7,455 bases of DNA, taken from assembly GCA_005877565.1 (NCBI GenBank), contig VBOK01000161.1:1-7455 (forward strand). The letters are read 5' to 3'. Each line of letters opens with the position of its first letter. The first letter of the stretch is position 1. Shown piece after piece: positions 1 to 6,626 of the stretch. Both the position numbers and the translations under genes were made by a program. The DNA is from Nitrospirota bacterium (GTDB taxonomy: Bacteria; Nitrospirota; Nitrospiria; Nitrospirales; NS-4). The notes under the pieces are model-generated. The model was not told where the DNA came from. It saw only the letters and a list, made by a program, of their open reading frames with translations, and did no database searches.

Positions 1-108
1 ATGGAGATCCTCGAGATCGATACCCCTAAGGAAGTCATCATCATCCCGATGCGGCAGGTGAAATACATGATGTGCGACGCCGGCATCTTCCAGCAGAAGA
101 AGGCGTGA
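1..108 (+). CDS. C-terminal part (or whole) of an unrecognised small protein
   Basis: An open frame runs from the first base to a TGA at 106-108 and encodes 35 residues. An ATG sits at position 1, but it may be an internal methionine, because the upstream ribosome-binding region lies outside the window; I treat the gene as probably truncated on the left. The visible part has a hydrophobic beta-strand-like stretch (EVIIIP, residues 11-16) followed by MRQVKYMMCDAGIF, then a basic end. It has no motif I can assign to a family. A strand-turn-strand ending in a small beta-barrel fold would fit, but that is only an impression. The next gene starts 16 nt after this stop, so the two are probably co-transcribed. 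Confidence 0.45.
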   Translation: MEILEIDTPKEVIIIPMRQVKYMMCDAGIFQQKKA

Positions 109-124
109 ACCGAAAGGGGACAGG

Positions 125-595
125 GTGAACCTGGTCAGACAAGTAGCCTATCCCCTTTTCTTGTGCGTCGCCCTCGCCATGACCGGCTGTGTGACCCAGG
201 AGACCTACAACGCGCAGGTCATCCGGACGAACAACTTCCAGCGGCAGCTGGCAGAGGAAGAGAAGCGGAGCGCCGATCTGGCGTCCGAGATCGCCCGACT
301 CAAAAATCAGATCGCTGAACTGGAAGCCCAGAATCGAACGCTGAACACCCAGCTCAACGAGGCCAAAGCCCAGGTGGTGCGGTCGTTGGAGGAGGTGGGC
401 CGGCTCCAGAACGAAATCAAACAAGCCCGAGCCGCCTCCGTGGCGCCAACAGACGTCGCTGCTCCCATATCGAAGGCAAGGGGCATCCCGCCGTCATCCA
501 CGGAGCCACCCGATCGCCTGGATGAGCTGAAGGATGACGCGAATCCTCCTCTCATGAAGTCAAACTCGGGGAGCCCCTCGCCAGCGGCGCCATAA
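125..595 (+). CDS. Coiled-coil outer-membrane-type lipoprotein, function unknown
   Basis: Encodes 156 residues from a GTG start with a good purine-rich ribosome site (AAAGGGGA, 113-120) 4 nt upstream. Residues 1-21 form a lipoprotein signal peptide: one early Arg, a hydrophobic core at about 7-19, and the lipobox M-T-G-C with Cys22 as the predicted lipidated first residue. Met at -3 is slightly unusual. Residue +2 is Val, not Asp, so by the proteobacterial Lol rule it would go to the outer membrane. Residues about 37-103 are a long, charged, heptad-like helix rich in Glu, Gln, Leu, Ala and Lys, predicted to be a coiled coil and probably oligomeric. Residues 104-156 are a Pro/Ser/Ala-rich, likely disordered tail. 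No enzyme or peptidoglycan-binding domain is visible. It resembles generic periplasmic coiled-coil lipoproteins, and I do not assign a function. The gene is likely co-transcribed with the fragment before it. Confidence 0.82.
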   Translation: MNLVRQVAYPLFLCVALAMTGCVTQETYNAQVIRTNNFQRQLAEEEKRSADLASEIARLKNQIAELEAQNRTLNTQLNEAKAQVVRSLEEVGRLQNEIKQARAASVAPTDVAAPISKARGIPPSSTEPPDRLDELKDDANPPLMKSNSGSPSPAAP

Positions 596-599
596 GCGC

Positions 600-621
600 T
601 TCTTCATGAAGCATTCTTCAT
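600..621 (+). repeat. Small compound direct/inverted repeat after the lipoprotein gene
   Basis: TTCTTCAT occurs twice (600-607 and 614-621). The stretch 606-621 can fold as a perfect 6-bp stem with a 4-nt loop (ATGAAG-CATT-CTTCAT), and 602-611 (CTTCATGAAG) is itself a 10-bp palindrome. The stem is AT-rich and no T-tract follows, so it does not look like an intrinsic terminator. It could be a protein-binding site or an mRNA processing hairpin, or it could be chance. Role unknown. Confidence 0.3.
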
Positions 622-699
622 CGTCCCTTCACGCCTCCTTCACAGTGGCCCAGTATCCTGACCAGCGGGAGATAACGGGCCGGGATGAACCACGTGAAG

Positions 700-706
700 A
701 AGGAGG
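700..706 (+). promoter_or_regulatory. Perfect Shine-Dalgarno AAGGAGG for the 54-aa membrane protein
   Basis: The seven bases are fully complementary to the usual 16S anti-Shine-Dalgarno core and lie 6 nt before the ATG at 713. This is the strongest ribosome-binding site in the window. It decides in favour of the 54-residue frame over the longer overlapping frame that begins at 606. Confidence 0.75.
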
Positions 707-712
707 CGCGAG

Positions 713-877
713 ATGTTTAATCCAGCGCTGGTACTTGGTGCATGGACGGTCGTGCTCCTGGGCATTGCCATGTGGGCAATGGCGACCCAGGAGGGTGAAG
801 ATATGGAGATCGAGGATTTCAGCTATTTTTCCCATGAGCAGCAGGAGGACGCTCCGAAACACCGCCGCACAGCGTAA
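713..877 (+). CDS. Small single-pass membrane protein, 54 aa, unknown function
   Basis: The ATG at 713 is preceded by a perfect AAGGAGG at 6-nt spacing, and the frame ends with TAA at 875-877. Residues about 4-24 are a hydrophobic helix (Leu, Val, Gly, Ala, Trp, Met) without charge, predicted as one transmembrane segment. After it comes an acidic stretch (residues 27-47, many Glu/Asp) and a short basic end (KHRRTA). The plan of a short N-terminus, one helix and a charged tail resembles small subunits or regulators of membrane complexes, but no family is recognisable. It is 117 bp downstream of the lipoprotein gene and converges on proS, with 57 bp between the two stop codons. A longer frame at 606-884 covers the same DNA, but its translation is Arg/Ser-rich with no protein-like pattern, and I consider it a shadow. 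Confidence 0.68.
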   Translation: MFNPALVLGAWTVVLLGIAMWAMATQEGEDMEIEDFSYFSHEQQEDAPKHRRTA

Positions 878-898
878 GGCTTAACGTGCCGCGACGGA

Positions 899-908
899 CT
901 ACGCGTAG
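899..908. repeat. 10-bp perfect palindrome CTACGCGTAG between convergent genes
   Basis: It lies in the 57-bp spacer between the stop of the small membrane protein gene and the end of proS. As a hairpin it would have only a 3-bp stem, and no T-tract follows on either strand, so it is not a recognisable bidirectional terminator. I see no other terminator-like structure in 878-934. Confidence 0.3.
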
Positions 909-934
909 GTCGACCGGTTCTGAGGAGGGACTCG

Positions 935-2595
935 CTAGAGGGCAGGCTTGAGCAGTTCAGTCAGACGGAGCCGTATGTCGACAGGCGGGAGCTTGGTGAC
1001 GGTGCCGGTGCGGCGCTCCTTGAGTTCGACCAGGCCTTGGGAAAAATTCTTCTCGCCGATCACCACCTGGTAGGGGCAGCCGATCAGATCGGCATCGTTG
1101 AACTTTACCCCGGGACGCTCGTCCCGGTCATCTACCAACACCTCGATTCCGGCTTTTTCGAATTCCGTCTCGAGCGCAATGGCCGCTTCCAGGACCTTAC
1201 CCTGACCCCCTTTGCGTCGTGGTTCTGCTCGATCGCAGCCGCGGCGGTCCGACCCACGCCGATCCCATAGCAGCCCATCACCATCATCCGCTCCTGGCCC
1301 TGCTTGTCGAGGTAGAGCGCCTTCATCTTCTCGCTGTACTTGGTGCCCAGCATGAAGACATGGCCAACCTCGATGCCCCGCACGATCCGCAGAGGTTTTG
1401 TGCAGCGGGGACAGGCATCACCGACCACGGCGCTCCGGACATCGGCGTAACGGTCCGGCGTGAAATCGCGGCCGGGTGTGGCGTCCACCCAGTGGGTGTC
1501 CGCCGCATTTCCCCCCACGACGACATTGACGAGACCCCTCACAGACAGATCGGCAATGAGCGGCACCTCCTTGAGTCCGATGGGCCCAGCGAATCCCACC
1601 GGCGCGCCGGTGAGCTTCTCCACCGTGGCCGCATCGACCATGACCAGATCCGTCGCGCCCAGCGCCTTCTTCAGCTTGATCTCGTTGACCTCGTGGTCCC
1701 CGCGGATCAGGACGGCGACGGTCTTTCCGTCGGCACGGTACAGTAGCGTCTTCACGAGTCGGGTAGCCGGTACCTTGAGGAAGGCCGTGACTTCTTCGAC
1801 GGTCTTTTTCCCCGGCGTGGGGACACGCCGTTTCTCCTTGATAGCGGGAGGGGGCCCCGCAGACGCCCCTCCCGCGCCCACCAGTTCGGCCCGCTCCACG
1901 TTCGCGGCGTAGTCGCAGGCGTCGCAGACGGCGATGCCCTCTTCGCCGGTGTCGGCCAGGACCATGAACTCATGCGATGAGGTGCCGCCGATCAGGCCGG
2001 TGTCGGCTTCCACCGGTCGGAAGGTGAGCCCGCAGCGGGAGAAGACGGTCTTGTACGCCTCGTACATCTTCCGGTAGCTCTCCTTCGCGCCGGCTTCGTC
2101 GGCGTCGAACGAGTAGGCGTCCTTCATGATGAACTCGCGCCCGCGCATCAGTCCGAAGCGCGGCCGGATCTCGTCACGGAACTTGGTCTGGATCTGGTAG
2201 AAGTTCGCCGGGAGTTGCCGGTAGGAGCGGACCTCGCGCCGCACCAGGTCGGTGATCACCTCCTCGTGCGTCGGCCCGAGGCAGAAGTCCCGCTCGTGTC
2301 GGTCCTTGAACCGGAAGAGCTCCTTGCCATAGAAGTCCCAGCGGCCGGTCTCCAGCCAGAGCTCCGCCGGCGAGGCGATGGGCATGAGCACCTCCTGCGC
2401 CCCCGCCTTGTTCAGCTCTTCGCGGATGATGCGTTCAACCTTCCGGATGACGCGCAGGCCCAGCGGCAGGTACGTGTAGATGCCGGCGGCGACCTTGCGG
2501 ATCATGCCGGCGCGCAGCATCAGCCGGTGGCTGACGATCTCCGCTTCCCCCGGATCCTCCCGGAGGGTGGGAATCAGCAACTGCGACTGACGCAT
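935..2595 (-). pseudogene. proS: Prolyl-tRNA synthetase with internal deletion and frameshift
   Basis: ProS charges tRNA-Pro with proline in the cytoplasm. The first frame (2595 down to about 1207) reads cleanly for 463 residues. It shows the T-H-E-E loop (109-112), class II motif 2 around FRDEIRPRFG (139-148), and a YbaK-like editing insertion at about 240-395 with a conserved GNAADTHW (His368). Two CxxC pairs (C224/C227, C395/C398) flank the insertion and may bind zinc. Motif 3 is GCYGIGVGRT with Arg449. Then the frame is lost: the anticodon-binding domain (GQGKVLEAA..., then DDRDERPGVKF, to a TAG at 935-937, 90 residues) continues in another minus frame. The usual segment joining them (IVWP...APFxV in E. 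coli) is absent. 463 + 90 residues plus about 20 missing gives 573, against 572 in E. coli ProS, so about 61 nt are lost. The ATG overlaps the rseP stop (TAATG) with no clear Shine-Dalgarno, implying re-initiation. As the gene is essential, an assembly error is the likelier cause; a real pseudogene would need another proS copy. Confidence 0.9.
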
Positions 2596-3698
2596 TAGCG
2601 GGGCCAGAGGTTGAGGATGTCGTTTCGGAAGGCGTAGAGCATCAGGCAGATCAGGAGAAAGATCCCGACCTGCTGGGCCAGCTCGCGGCTGCGGATGCTC
2701 AGGGGTTGACGCTTGACCGCTTCGATCGCAAAGAACGCGAGGTGCCCGCCGTCGAGGACCGGGATCGGCAGGAGGTTGAGCACGCCGAGATTGATGCTGA
2801 GGATGGCGATCAGGAAGACATAGTTCGAGAAGCCCTGCGTCGCGGCGTCGCCGGAAATCTTGGCGATCGTCAGCGGACCGCCGATGTTGTCGGTCGAGAT
2901 CTCACGGGTGATCATCTTGGCGATGCCCACCACCGTCAGCTTGGTCCAGCCCCAGGTGGCCTCGACGCCGTCCACTGGCGCCATCAGGACGTGCTCGCTC
3001 CGCAGGATGGCCTTGTTTGCCTTGGTGATGCCGATCTGTCCGATTTCGATCTCAGTCCCGTCGGCCAGCCTCTCCTTCCTGGCGGCTGGCGTGATCGTCA
3101 GGGTCTCGGTGCGTCCGTCACGCTCCACGACGAGCGGCAGTGGCGTGCTGGGGTTGCGCTTGACGATGTCCGTCATCTCGTTCCAGGTGGCGATGCGCTT
3201 GTCGCCGATCTGGACGATCTTGTCGCCCTTGCGCAGGCCGGCGGCCTCGGCTGGGGAGCCGGGCACGACCGCTTCCACGGTGGAGGCCAAGTCGGCGAAA
3301 GACGGTACGAACAGCGGCGCGCCGGTCGCCAGCCAGGCCGTGAAGATGAGATAGGCCAGCAGCAGATTGAAGACCGGACCGGCCGCGACGATGGCCGAGC
3401 GCCTGAGGAGCGACGCGTGGGCAAACGACCGCTGTTTATCCTCCTCGCTGACCTCGTCGCCGAGGTCCTCACCCAGCATCTTCACGTAGCCGCCGAGCGG
3501 GATCGCGGAGATGACGTACTCAGTCTCGCCGACTTGGCGGCCGGCCAGCTTCGCCCCGAAGCCGATGGAGAACTTCAGGACCTTGACTCCGCAGCGTCGA
3601 GCGACCCAAAAGTGGCCGAATTCGTGGAAGGCGACGAGGGCGCCGAGGGCGATCACGAAGGCGAGCGCGTAGAACCCGTAGTGCTGGATGGCTTGCAT
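2595..3698 (-). CDS. rseP: RseP-type site-2 zinc metalloprotease (intramembrane)
   Basis: This family cleaves membrane-anchored anti-sigma factors and leftover signal peptides inside the inner membrane. The zinc-binding HEFGH sits in the first membrane helix, at residues 25-29 from the ATG used here. The third ligand motif LDGGH is at about 315-319 in the C-terminal membrane region, after the N-L-LPIPVLDGG pattern. The conserved SIGFG and the GGYVKMLGE loop are present. One PDZ domain spans about 138-205 (SPAEAAGLRKGDKIVQIG); E. coli RseP has two, but single-PDZ forms are common elsewhere. A C-terminal helix closes the protein. Length is 367 residues from the ATG at 3698. A TTG two codons upstream (3704) is an alternative with a weak AGAGAG ribosome site 4 nt before it, giving 369. 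The TAA stop overlaps the proS ATG by one base. The gap to dxr upstream is 56 nt, the only loose junction in the operon. Confidence 0.93.
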   Translation of the reverse strand: MQAIQHYGFYALAFVIALGALVAFHEFGHFWVARRCGVKVLKFSIGFGAKLAGRQVGETEYVISAIPLGGYVKMLGEDLGDEVSEEDKQRSFAHASLLRRSAIVAAGPVFNLLLAYLIFTAWLATGAPLFVPSFADLASTVEAVVPGSPAEAAGLRKGDKIVQIGDKRIATWNEMTDIVKRNPSTPLPLVVERDGRTETLTITPAARKERLADGTEIEIGQIGITKANKAILRSEHVLMAPVDGVEATWGWTKLTVVGIAKMITREISTDNIGGPLTIAKISGDAATQGFSNYVFLIAILSINLGVLNLLPIPVLDGGHLAFFAIEAVKRQPLSIRSRELAQQVGIFLLICLMLYAFRNDILNLWPR

Positions 3699-3730
3699 GC
3701 GCAATGTGCTCTCTTGTGAACGTGCTCCCT

Positions 3731-3739
3731 AGTGTACCA
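3731..3739 (-). promoter_or_regulatory. Possible extended -10 of an internal promoter for rseP-proS
   Basis: On the minus strand the dxr-rseP gap reads TGG-TACACT, an extended -10 form (TGn plus a 4/6 match to TATAAT). No good -35 lies 16-18 nt upstream. It would start transcripts about 30 nt before rseP. The position in the only sizeable gap of the operon makes it plausible, but the match alone is weak. Confidence 0.28.
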
Positions 3740-3754
3740 CAGAGGCGGACGAGA

Positions 3755-4930
3755 TTACTTCACCGCGGCAGACGACGACAGCGTGTTCACAACCTCGCCG
3801 GCTTTCGTCCGCGCCCAGGCGTCCGTGTGCAGCGCGTCTTCGATCGTTGAGATCTCGACCGGCTTGTGCGCGTCCATGGTCCGGCGGATGGTCTCGGCGA
3901 TGCCGAGGAAGCCGATCCGGCGGTCCAGGAAGGCCTGCACGGCCACTTCGTTGGCGGCGTTCATGGCGGCGGGCAGCGTGCCCCCGACACGCAGGGCTTC
4001 GTAGCCCAGCTTGAGGCAGGGGAACCGGTCATGATCGGGATTGAAGAACGTGAGCGTGCCGATCTGGGCCAGGTTCAGAGACGGGAGGTCCAGCGGGACG
4101 CGCTCCGGATAGTTCATCGCGTAGGCGATCGGGGTCCGCATGTCCGGAAGGCCGAGCTGGGCGATCACCGAGCGGTCCGCGTACTCGACGAGCGAGTGGA
4201 TGATGCTCTCGCGGTGAACCACCACCTCGATCTTCGAGGCAGGGATGTCGAAAAGCCACCGGGCCTCCACGACCTCCAGGCCCTTGTTCATCAGGGTCGC
4301 CGAATCGATGGTGATCTTGTCGCCCATCTTCCAGTTCGGATGCTTGAGGGCCTGCTCGACCGTGACGTCGCGCAGTTGCTCCTTGGTCAGATTCCAGAGC
4401 GGACCGCCCGAGGCGGTGAGGATGAGCCGGCGGATGTCCTTCACGCGGTGCCCCTCCATGGACTGGAAGAGCGCGCTGTGCTCGCTGTCCACGGGGAAGA
4501 TCCGAACGCCGTGCTTGCGGGCCTGCTCCTGCATGAGGCGCCCCGCCATCACCATCGGCTCTTTGTTCGCCAGGGCGATGAACTTGCCGGCCGTGATCGC
4601 CGCGAGCGTGGGCACGAGCCCGGCGCCGCCGACGATGGCCGAGATGACGAGATCAGCCTCCGCCAGCGTGGCGGTCTGCAGGAGTCCATCCGTCCCGCTC
4701 AGGATCGTCGTCTTCAGGCCCTTGCACCGCGCGCGCAGGCGCTCCGCGGCGGCCCGGTCGGCCATGGCGACGACGGCTGGGGAAAACGTCCGGACCTGCT
4801 CTTCGAGCTTGTCCACGTTGCCATGGGCCGTGAGGCCGACCGCCTGGAACTTCTCAGGGAATTTGCTGATGATGTCCAGGGTGTTGGTGCCGATGGACCC
4901 GGTGGAACCCAGGATGACGATCCGCTTCAT
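3755..4930 (-). CDS. dxr: 1-deoxy-D-xylulose 5-phosphate reductoisomerase
   Basis: Dxr rearranges and reduces DXP to MEP with NADPH and a divalent metal, the committing step of the non-mevalonate isoprenoid pathway, in the cytoplasm. The 391-residue product (E. coli 398) has the NADPH loop GSTGSIG at 8-14, ALANKEP at 119-125, and the metal ligands D148 and E150 in VDSEHS. It also has the phosphate-binding TASGG at 172-176, HPNW at 197-200, and MNKGLEVVEA at 214-223 with N215, K216 and the third acidic ligand E219. All family-critical residues I know are present. The ATG at 4930 is chosen because a GAGGGA ribosome site (4938-4943) lies 7 nt upstream, overlapping the cdsA stop codon. The in-frame extension to 4969 would run into cdsA and precede the normal MKRIVILGSTGSIG beginning. 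It feeds isoprenoid precursors to uppS in the same operon. Confidence 0.97.
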   Translation of the reverse strand: MKRIVILGSTGSIGTNTLDIISKFPEKFQAVGLTAHGNVDKLEEQVRTFSPAVVAMADRAAAERLRARCKGLKTTILSGTDGLLQTATLAEADLVISAIVGGAGLVPTLAAITAGKFIALANKEPMVMAGRLMQEQARKHGVRIFPVDSEHSALFQSMEGHRVKDIRRLILTASGGPLWNLTKEQLRDVTVEQALKHPNWKMGDKITIDSATLMNKGLEVVEARWLFDIPASKIEVVVHRESIIHSLVEYADRSVIAQLGLPDMRTPIAYAMNYPERVPLDLPSLNLAQIGTLTFFNPDHDRFPCLKLGYEALRVGGTLPAAMNAANEVAVQAFLDRRIGFLGIAETIRRTMDAHKPVEISTIEDALHTDAWARTKAGEVVNTLSSSAAVK

Positions 4931-4941
4931 GCGCTGATCCC

Positions 4942-5745
4942 TCAGAAAGGTCGCATCGCGAGGAGGCAATAGTAGAATACCGGTGTCGTGAAGATCAAGC
5001 TGTCCACGCGATCCAGCATGCCGCCGTGACCGGGAATGAGCCGGCCGGAATCCTTGACGCTGGCGCTGCGCTTCAGGGCGGATTCGCAGAGATCGCCGAG
5101 CGGCGCGGCCAGGCCGATCATGAGTCCCAACCCGACGGTCTCACTCAGGCTCAGTGAGTCCAAGAACCAGGCGCGGCAGGCAAACGCGGCCGCGACGGAC
5201 CCGAGCAACCCACCGACAGCCCCCTCCCAGGTCTTCCTCGGGCTGATGACCGGCGCTATGGGATGTCGACCCAGCAGGGTGCCCACGTAGTAGGCGGCTG
5301 TATCGTTGGCCCACGTCACCAGGAAAAGGAAGAAAATCAGAAACGGCCCGTTGGCAAGCCGGTTAATCAGGATCAGGTGGCCGAGAAGCCACGCCACATA
5401 GAAGGCCCCGAACACGACCACGGCGGTGTCGAGCAGCCCGGTTTTGAAGCCGCGGCCCGATAGCGTGTGGCTCAGGAGAATCGCCATGAGGATGAAGGTG
5501 ATGGTCGCCCGTTCGGACAGGAGGCCGGGGACTGCGAACCCGGTGGTGATCAGGAGCCCGGCCAGGAGGCCAAGACCCACGGGCGGGGAGAATCGGTGCG
5601 GGAAGTGCAAGCGGTAGTACTCGTATTGGGCCAGGAAGATACCGGTGGCGACGAAGATCGAGAAGGCGACCGGTGGCAGGTAACGTACCAGCAGATAGAA
5701 CAGCGGAAAAAAGACGAGGGCCGAGTAGACCCGCCGCGGATCCAC
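4942..5745 (-). CDS. cdsA: Phosphatidate cytidylyltransferase (CDP-diacylglycerol synthase)
   Basis: CdsA makes CDP-diacylglycerol from phosphatidic acid and CTP, the branch-point precursor of bacterial phospholipids, in the inner membrane. The 267-residue protein (E. coli 285) is mostly hydrophobic, with about seven or eight membrane segments. The WANDTAAYYVG segment (145-155) and SPRKTWEG (168-175) are typical. The family signature is complete at 222-248: SALKR, then KDSG, PGHGG, and DRVD with the conserved acidic residues D245 and D248. Translation starts at GTG 5745, which overlaps the uppS TAG stop by one base (TAGTG). An AAAAGGA ribosome site (5753-5759) lies 7 nt upstream inside uppS. 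The start is therefore both Shine-Dalgarno-driven and coupled to uppS translation. Confidence 0.96.
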   Translation of the reverse strand: MDPRRVYSALVFFPLFYLLVRYLPPVAFSIFVATGIFLAQYEYYRLHFPHRFSPPVGLGLLAGLLITTGFAVPGLLSERATITFILMAILLSHTLSGRGFKTGLLDTAVVVFGAFYVAWLLGHLILINRLANGPFLIFFLFLVTWANDTAAYYVGTLLGRHPIAPVISPRKTWEGAVGGLLGSVAAAFACRAWFLDSLSLSETVGLGLMIGLAAPLGDLCESALKRSASVKDSGRLIPGHGGMLDRVDSLIFTTPVFYYCLLAMRPF

Positions 5746-6560
5746 TAAGCGGTCCTTTTATCGACCTGGTCGTCCGGGGGGTCGAGTTGATCGCGGGTCT
5801 GGCCGAAGCGCCGTTCGCGCCGCTGGTAATCGAGCAGGGCCAGCAGGGCCTCGCGCCGACGGAAGTCCGGCCAGAGCGTGGGCGTGAAGTACATCTCCGT
5901 GTAGGCGAGTTGCCAGAGCAGGAAGTTGCTGATGCGCGTCTCGCCGCTCGTTCGGATGAGGAGGTCCGGATCGGGGAGCCCGTGGGTGGAGAGATAGCCT
6001 TCCAGGAGGTCCTCGTCGATCTGATCCGGCTTCACGACGTCGTCTTTCACGTCCTCGGCGAGCCGGCGGACGGCGTCCACGATCTCCGAGCGCCCGCCGT
6101 AGCTCAGCGCGACGGTCAGATTGAGCGTGTCGAGGTGCGCGGTCGCCCGCTCCACTTTGCGCACCCATGCCAGCGCGGATTCGGGCAGGGTGTTGATGCG
6201 CCCGATGGCCCGGAAGCGGGCGCCCTGTTCGATGAGCGCTTCCATCTCCATCTGGAGGTAGTGCTCGAGCAGCGACATCAGCGCGTTGATTTCGGACGCG
6301 GGCCGCCTCCAGTTTTCCTGAGAGAAGGCGTAGATCGTCAGCGCCTTGATGCCGAGGTCCCGGCAGAGCGTGATCAACTCCCGGACGGATTTGATCCCTT
6401 CGGTATGTCCAGCCATCCGGGGCAGCCCCCGCTGGGCGGCCCAGCGGCCGTTGCCGTCCATGATGACAGCGATGTGCCGGGGCAACAGGTCGGGGATCAG
6501 CAGCGACTGCAGTTCTGCCTCCGACAGGTGTTCGAGCTCGGACGCGGTCAGTTTTGTCAT
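5745..6560 (-). CDS. uppS: Undecaprenyl diphosphate synthase (cis-isoprenyl transferase)
   Basis: UppS adds isopentenyl diphosphate units in cis to farnesyl diphosphate, giving the C55 carrier lipid used for peptidoglycan and surface polymers. The protein is 271 residues (E. coli 253), with extra length at an N-terminal stretch of about 27 residues. HIAVIMDGNGRWA (29-41) holds the catalytic Asp35. GHTEG (51-55), SYGGR (153-157), RTSGE (203-207), R209 and SNFLLWQ (211-217) follow in family order, with E222 in the AYTEMYF segment. The ATG at 6560 is the only standard start ahead of the conserved region and has no Shine-Dalgarno: six C residues precede it. A strong promoter directly upstream predicts a leaderless transcript. 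The gene heads the five-gene operon; the pyrH-frr pair that often precedes uppS in other bacteria is not here. Confidence 0.96.
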   Translation of the reverse strand: MTKLTASELEHLSEAELQSLLIPDLLPRHIAVIMDGNGRWAAQRGLPRMAGHTEGIKSVRELITLCRDLGIKALTIYAFSQENWRRPASEINALMSLLEHYLQMEMEALIEQGARFRAIGRINTLPESALAWVRKVERATAHLDTLNLTVALSYGGRSEIVDAVRRLAEDVKDDVVKPDQIDEDLLEGYLSTHGLPDPDLLIRTSGETRISNFLLWQLAYTEMYFTPTLWPDFRRREALLALLDYQRRERRFGQTRDQLDPPDDQVDKRTA

Positions 6561-6566
6561 GGGGGG

Positions 6567-6595
6567 AGTCTACCGAGAAGTCCTGACATTGTCAA
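6567..6595 (-). promoter_or_regulatory. Sigma70-type promoter of the uppS operon
   Basis: On the minus strand a perfect -35 TTGACA (6595-6590) is followed by a 17-nt spacer and a -10 TAGACT (6572-6567, 4/6 match). Six C residues separate the -10 from the uppS ATG, so the usual +1 falls at 6560, the A of the start codon. The -35 overlaps the palindrome TGACA-T-TGTCA at 6584-6594, suggesting an operator over the promoter. Confidence 0.7.
6585..6593. promoter_or_regulatory. Operator-like palindrome GACATTGTC over the uppS -35
   Basis: The arms GACA and TGTC flank one base, and the symmetry extends one more pair to TGACA-T-TGTCA (6584-6594). The site covers part of the uppS -35 hexamer. A second copy with identical arms lies 42 bp away at 6627-6635. 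I cannot name the regulator. Confidence 0.4.
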
Positions 6596-6626
6596 ACCGA
6601 CCAAGCCCGTTGCATCACGCATCGGC

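Noticed and set aside
654..659. TATCCT as a -10 for the small membrane protein gene
   Set aside because: A 4/6 match with no credible -35 upstream; not distinguishable from chance.
606..884. A 92-codon plus-strand frame covering the intergenic region and the small membrane protein gene
   Set aside because: Its translation is rich in Arg and Ser with no hydrophobic or domain pattern, it has no ribosome site, and the overlapping 713-877 frame has a perfect one.
878..934. Bidirectional terminator between the small membrane protein gene and proS
   Set aside because: Only a palindrome with a 3-bp hairpin potential is present and no T-tract follows on either strand.
935..1141. A separate 68-codon minus-strand gene
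   Set aside because: The sequence (DDRDERPGVKF, then IGEKNF) is the anticodon-binding domain of ProS in a shifted frame, not an independent protein.
1207..1216. Programmed ribosomal frameshift in proS at the AAAGGGGG run
   Set aside because: A shift alone would restore the frame but not the roughly 20 conserved residues that are missing, so a deletion must be involved.
2706..3719. A 337-codon plus-strand open frame opposite rseP
   Set aside because: It is the antisense shadow of a GC-rich gene with clear HExxH, PDZ and LDGG motifs; the translation is Arg/Asp/Gly-rich and looks like nothing known.
3755..4969. Longer dxr starting at 4969
   Set aside because: The extra 13 residues lie inside cdsA, are not family-like, and the ATG at 4930 has a well-placed ribosome site.
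3866..4972. A 368-codon plus-strand open frame opposite dxr
   Set aside because: It is long only because dxr is GC-rich with codon bias; dxr carries every family motif in the other strand and the antisense product is low in normal hydrophobic pattern.
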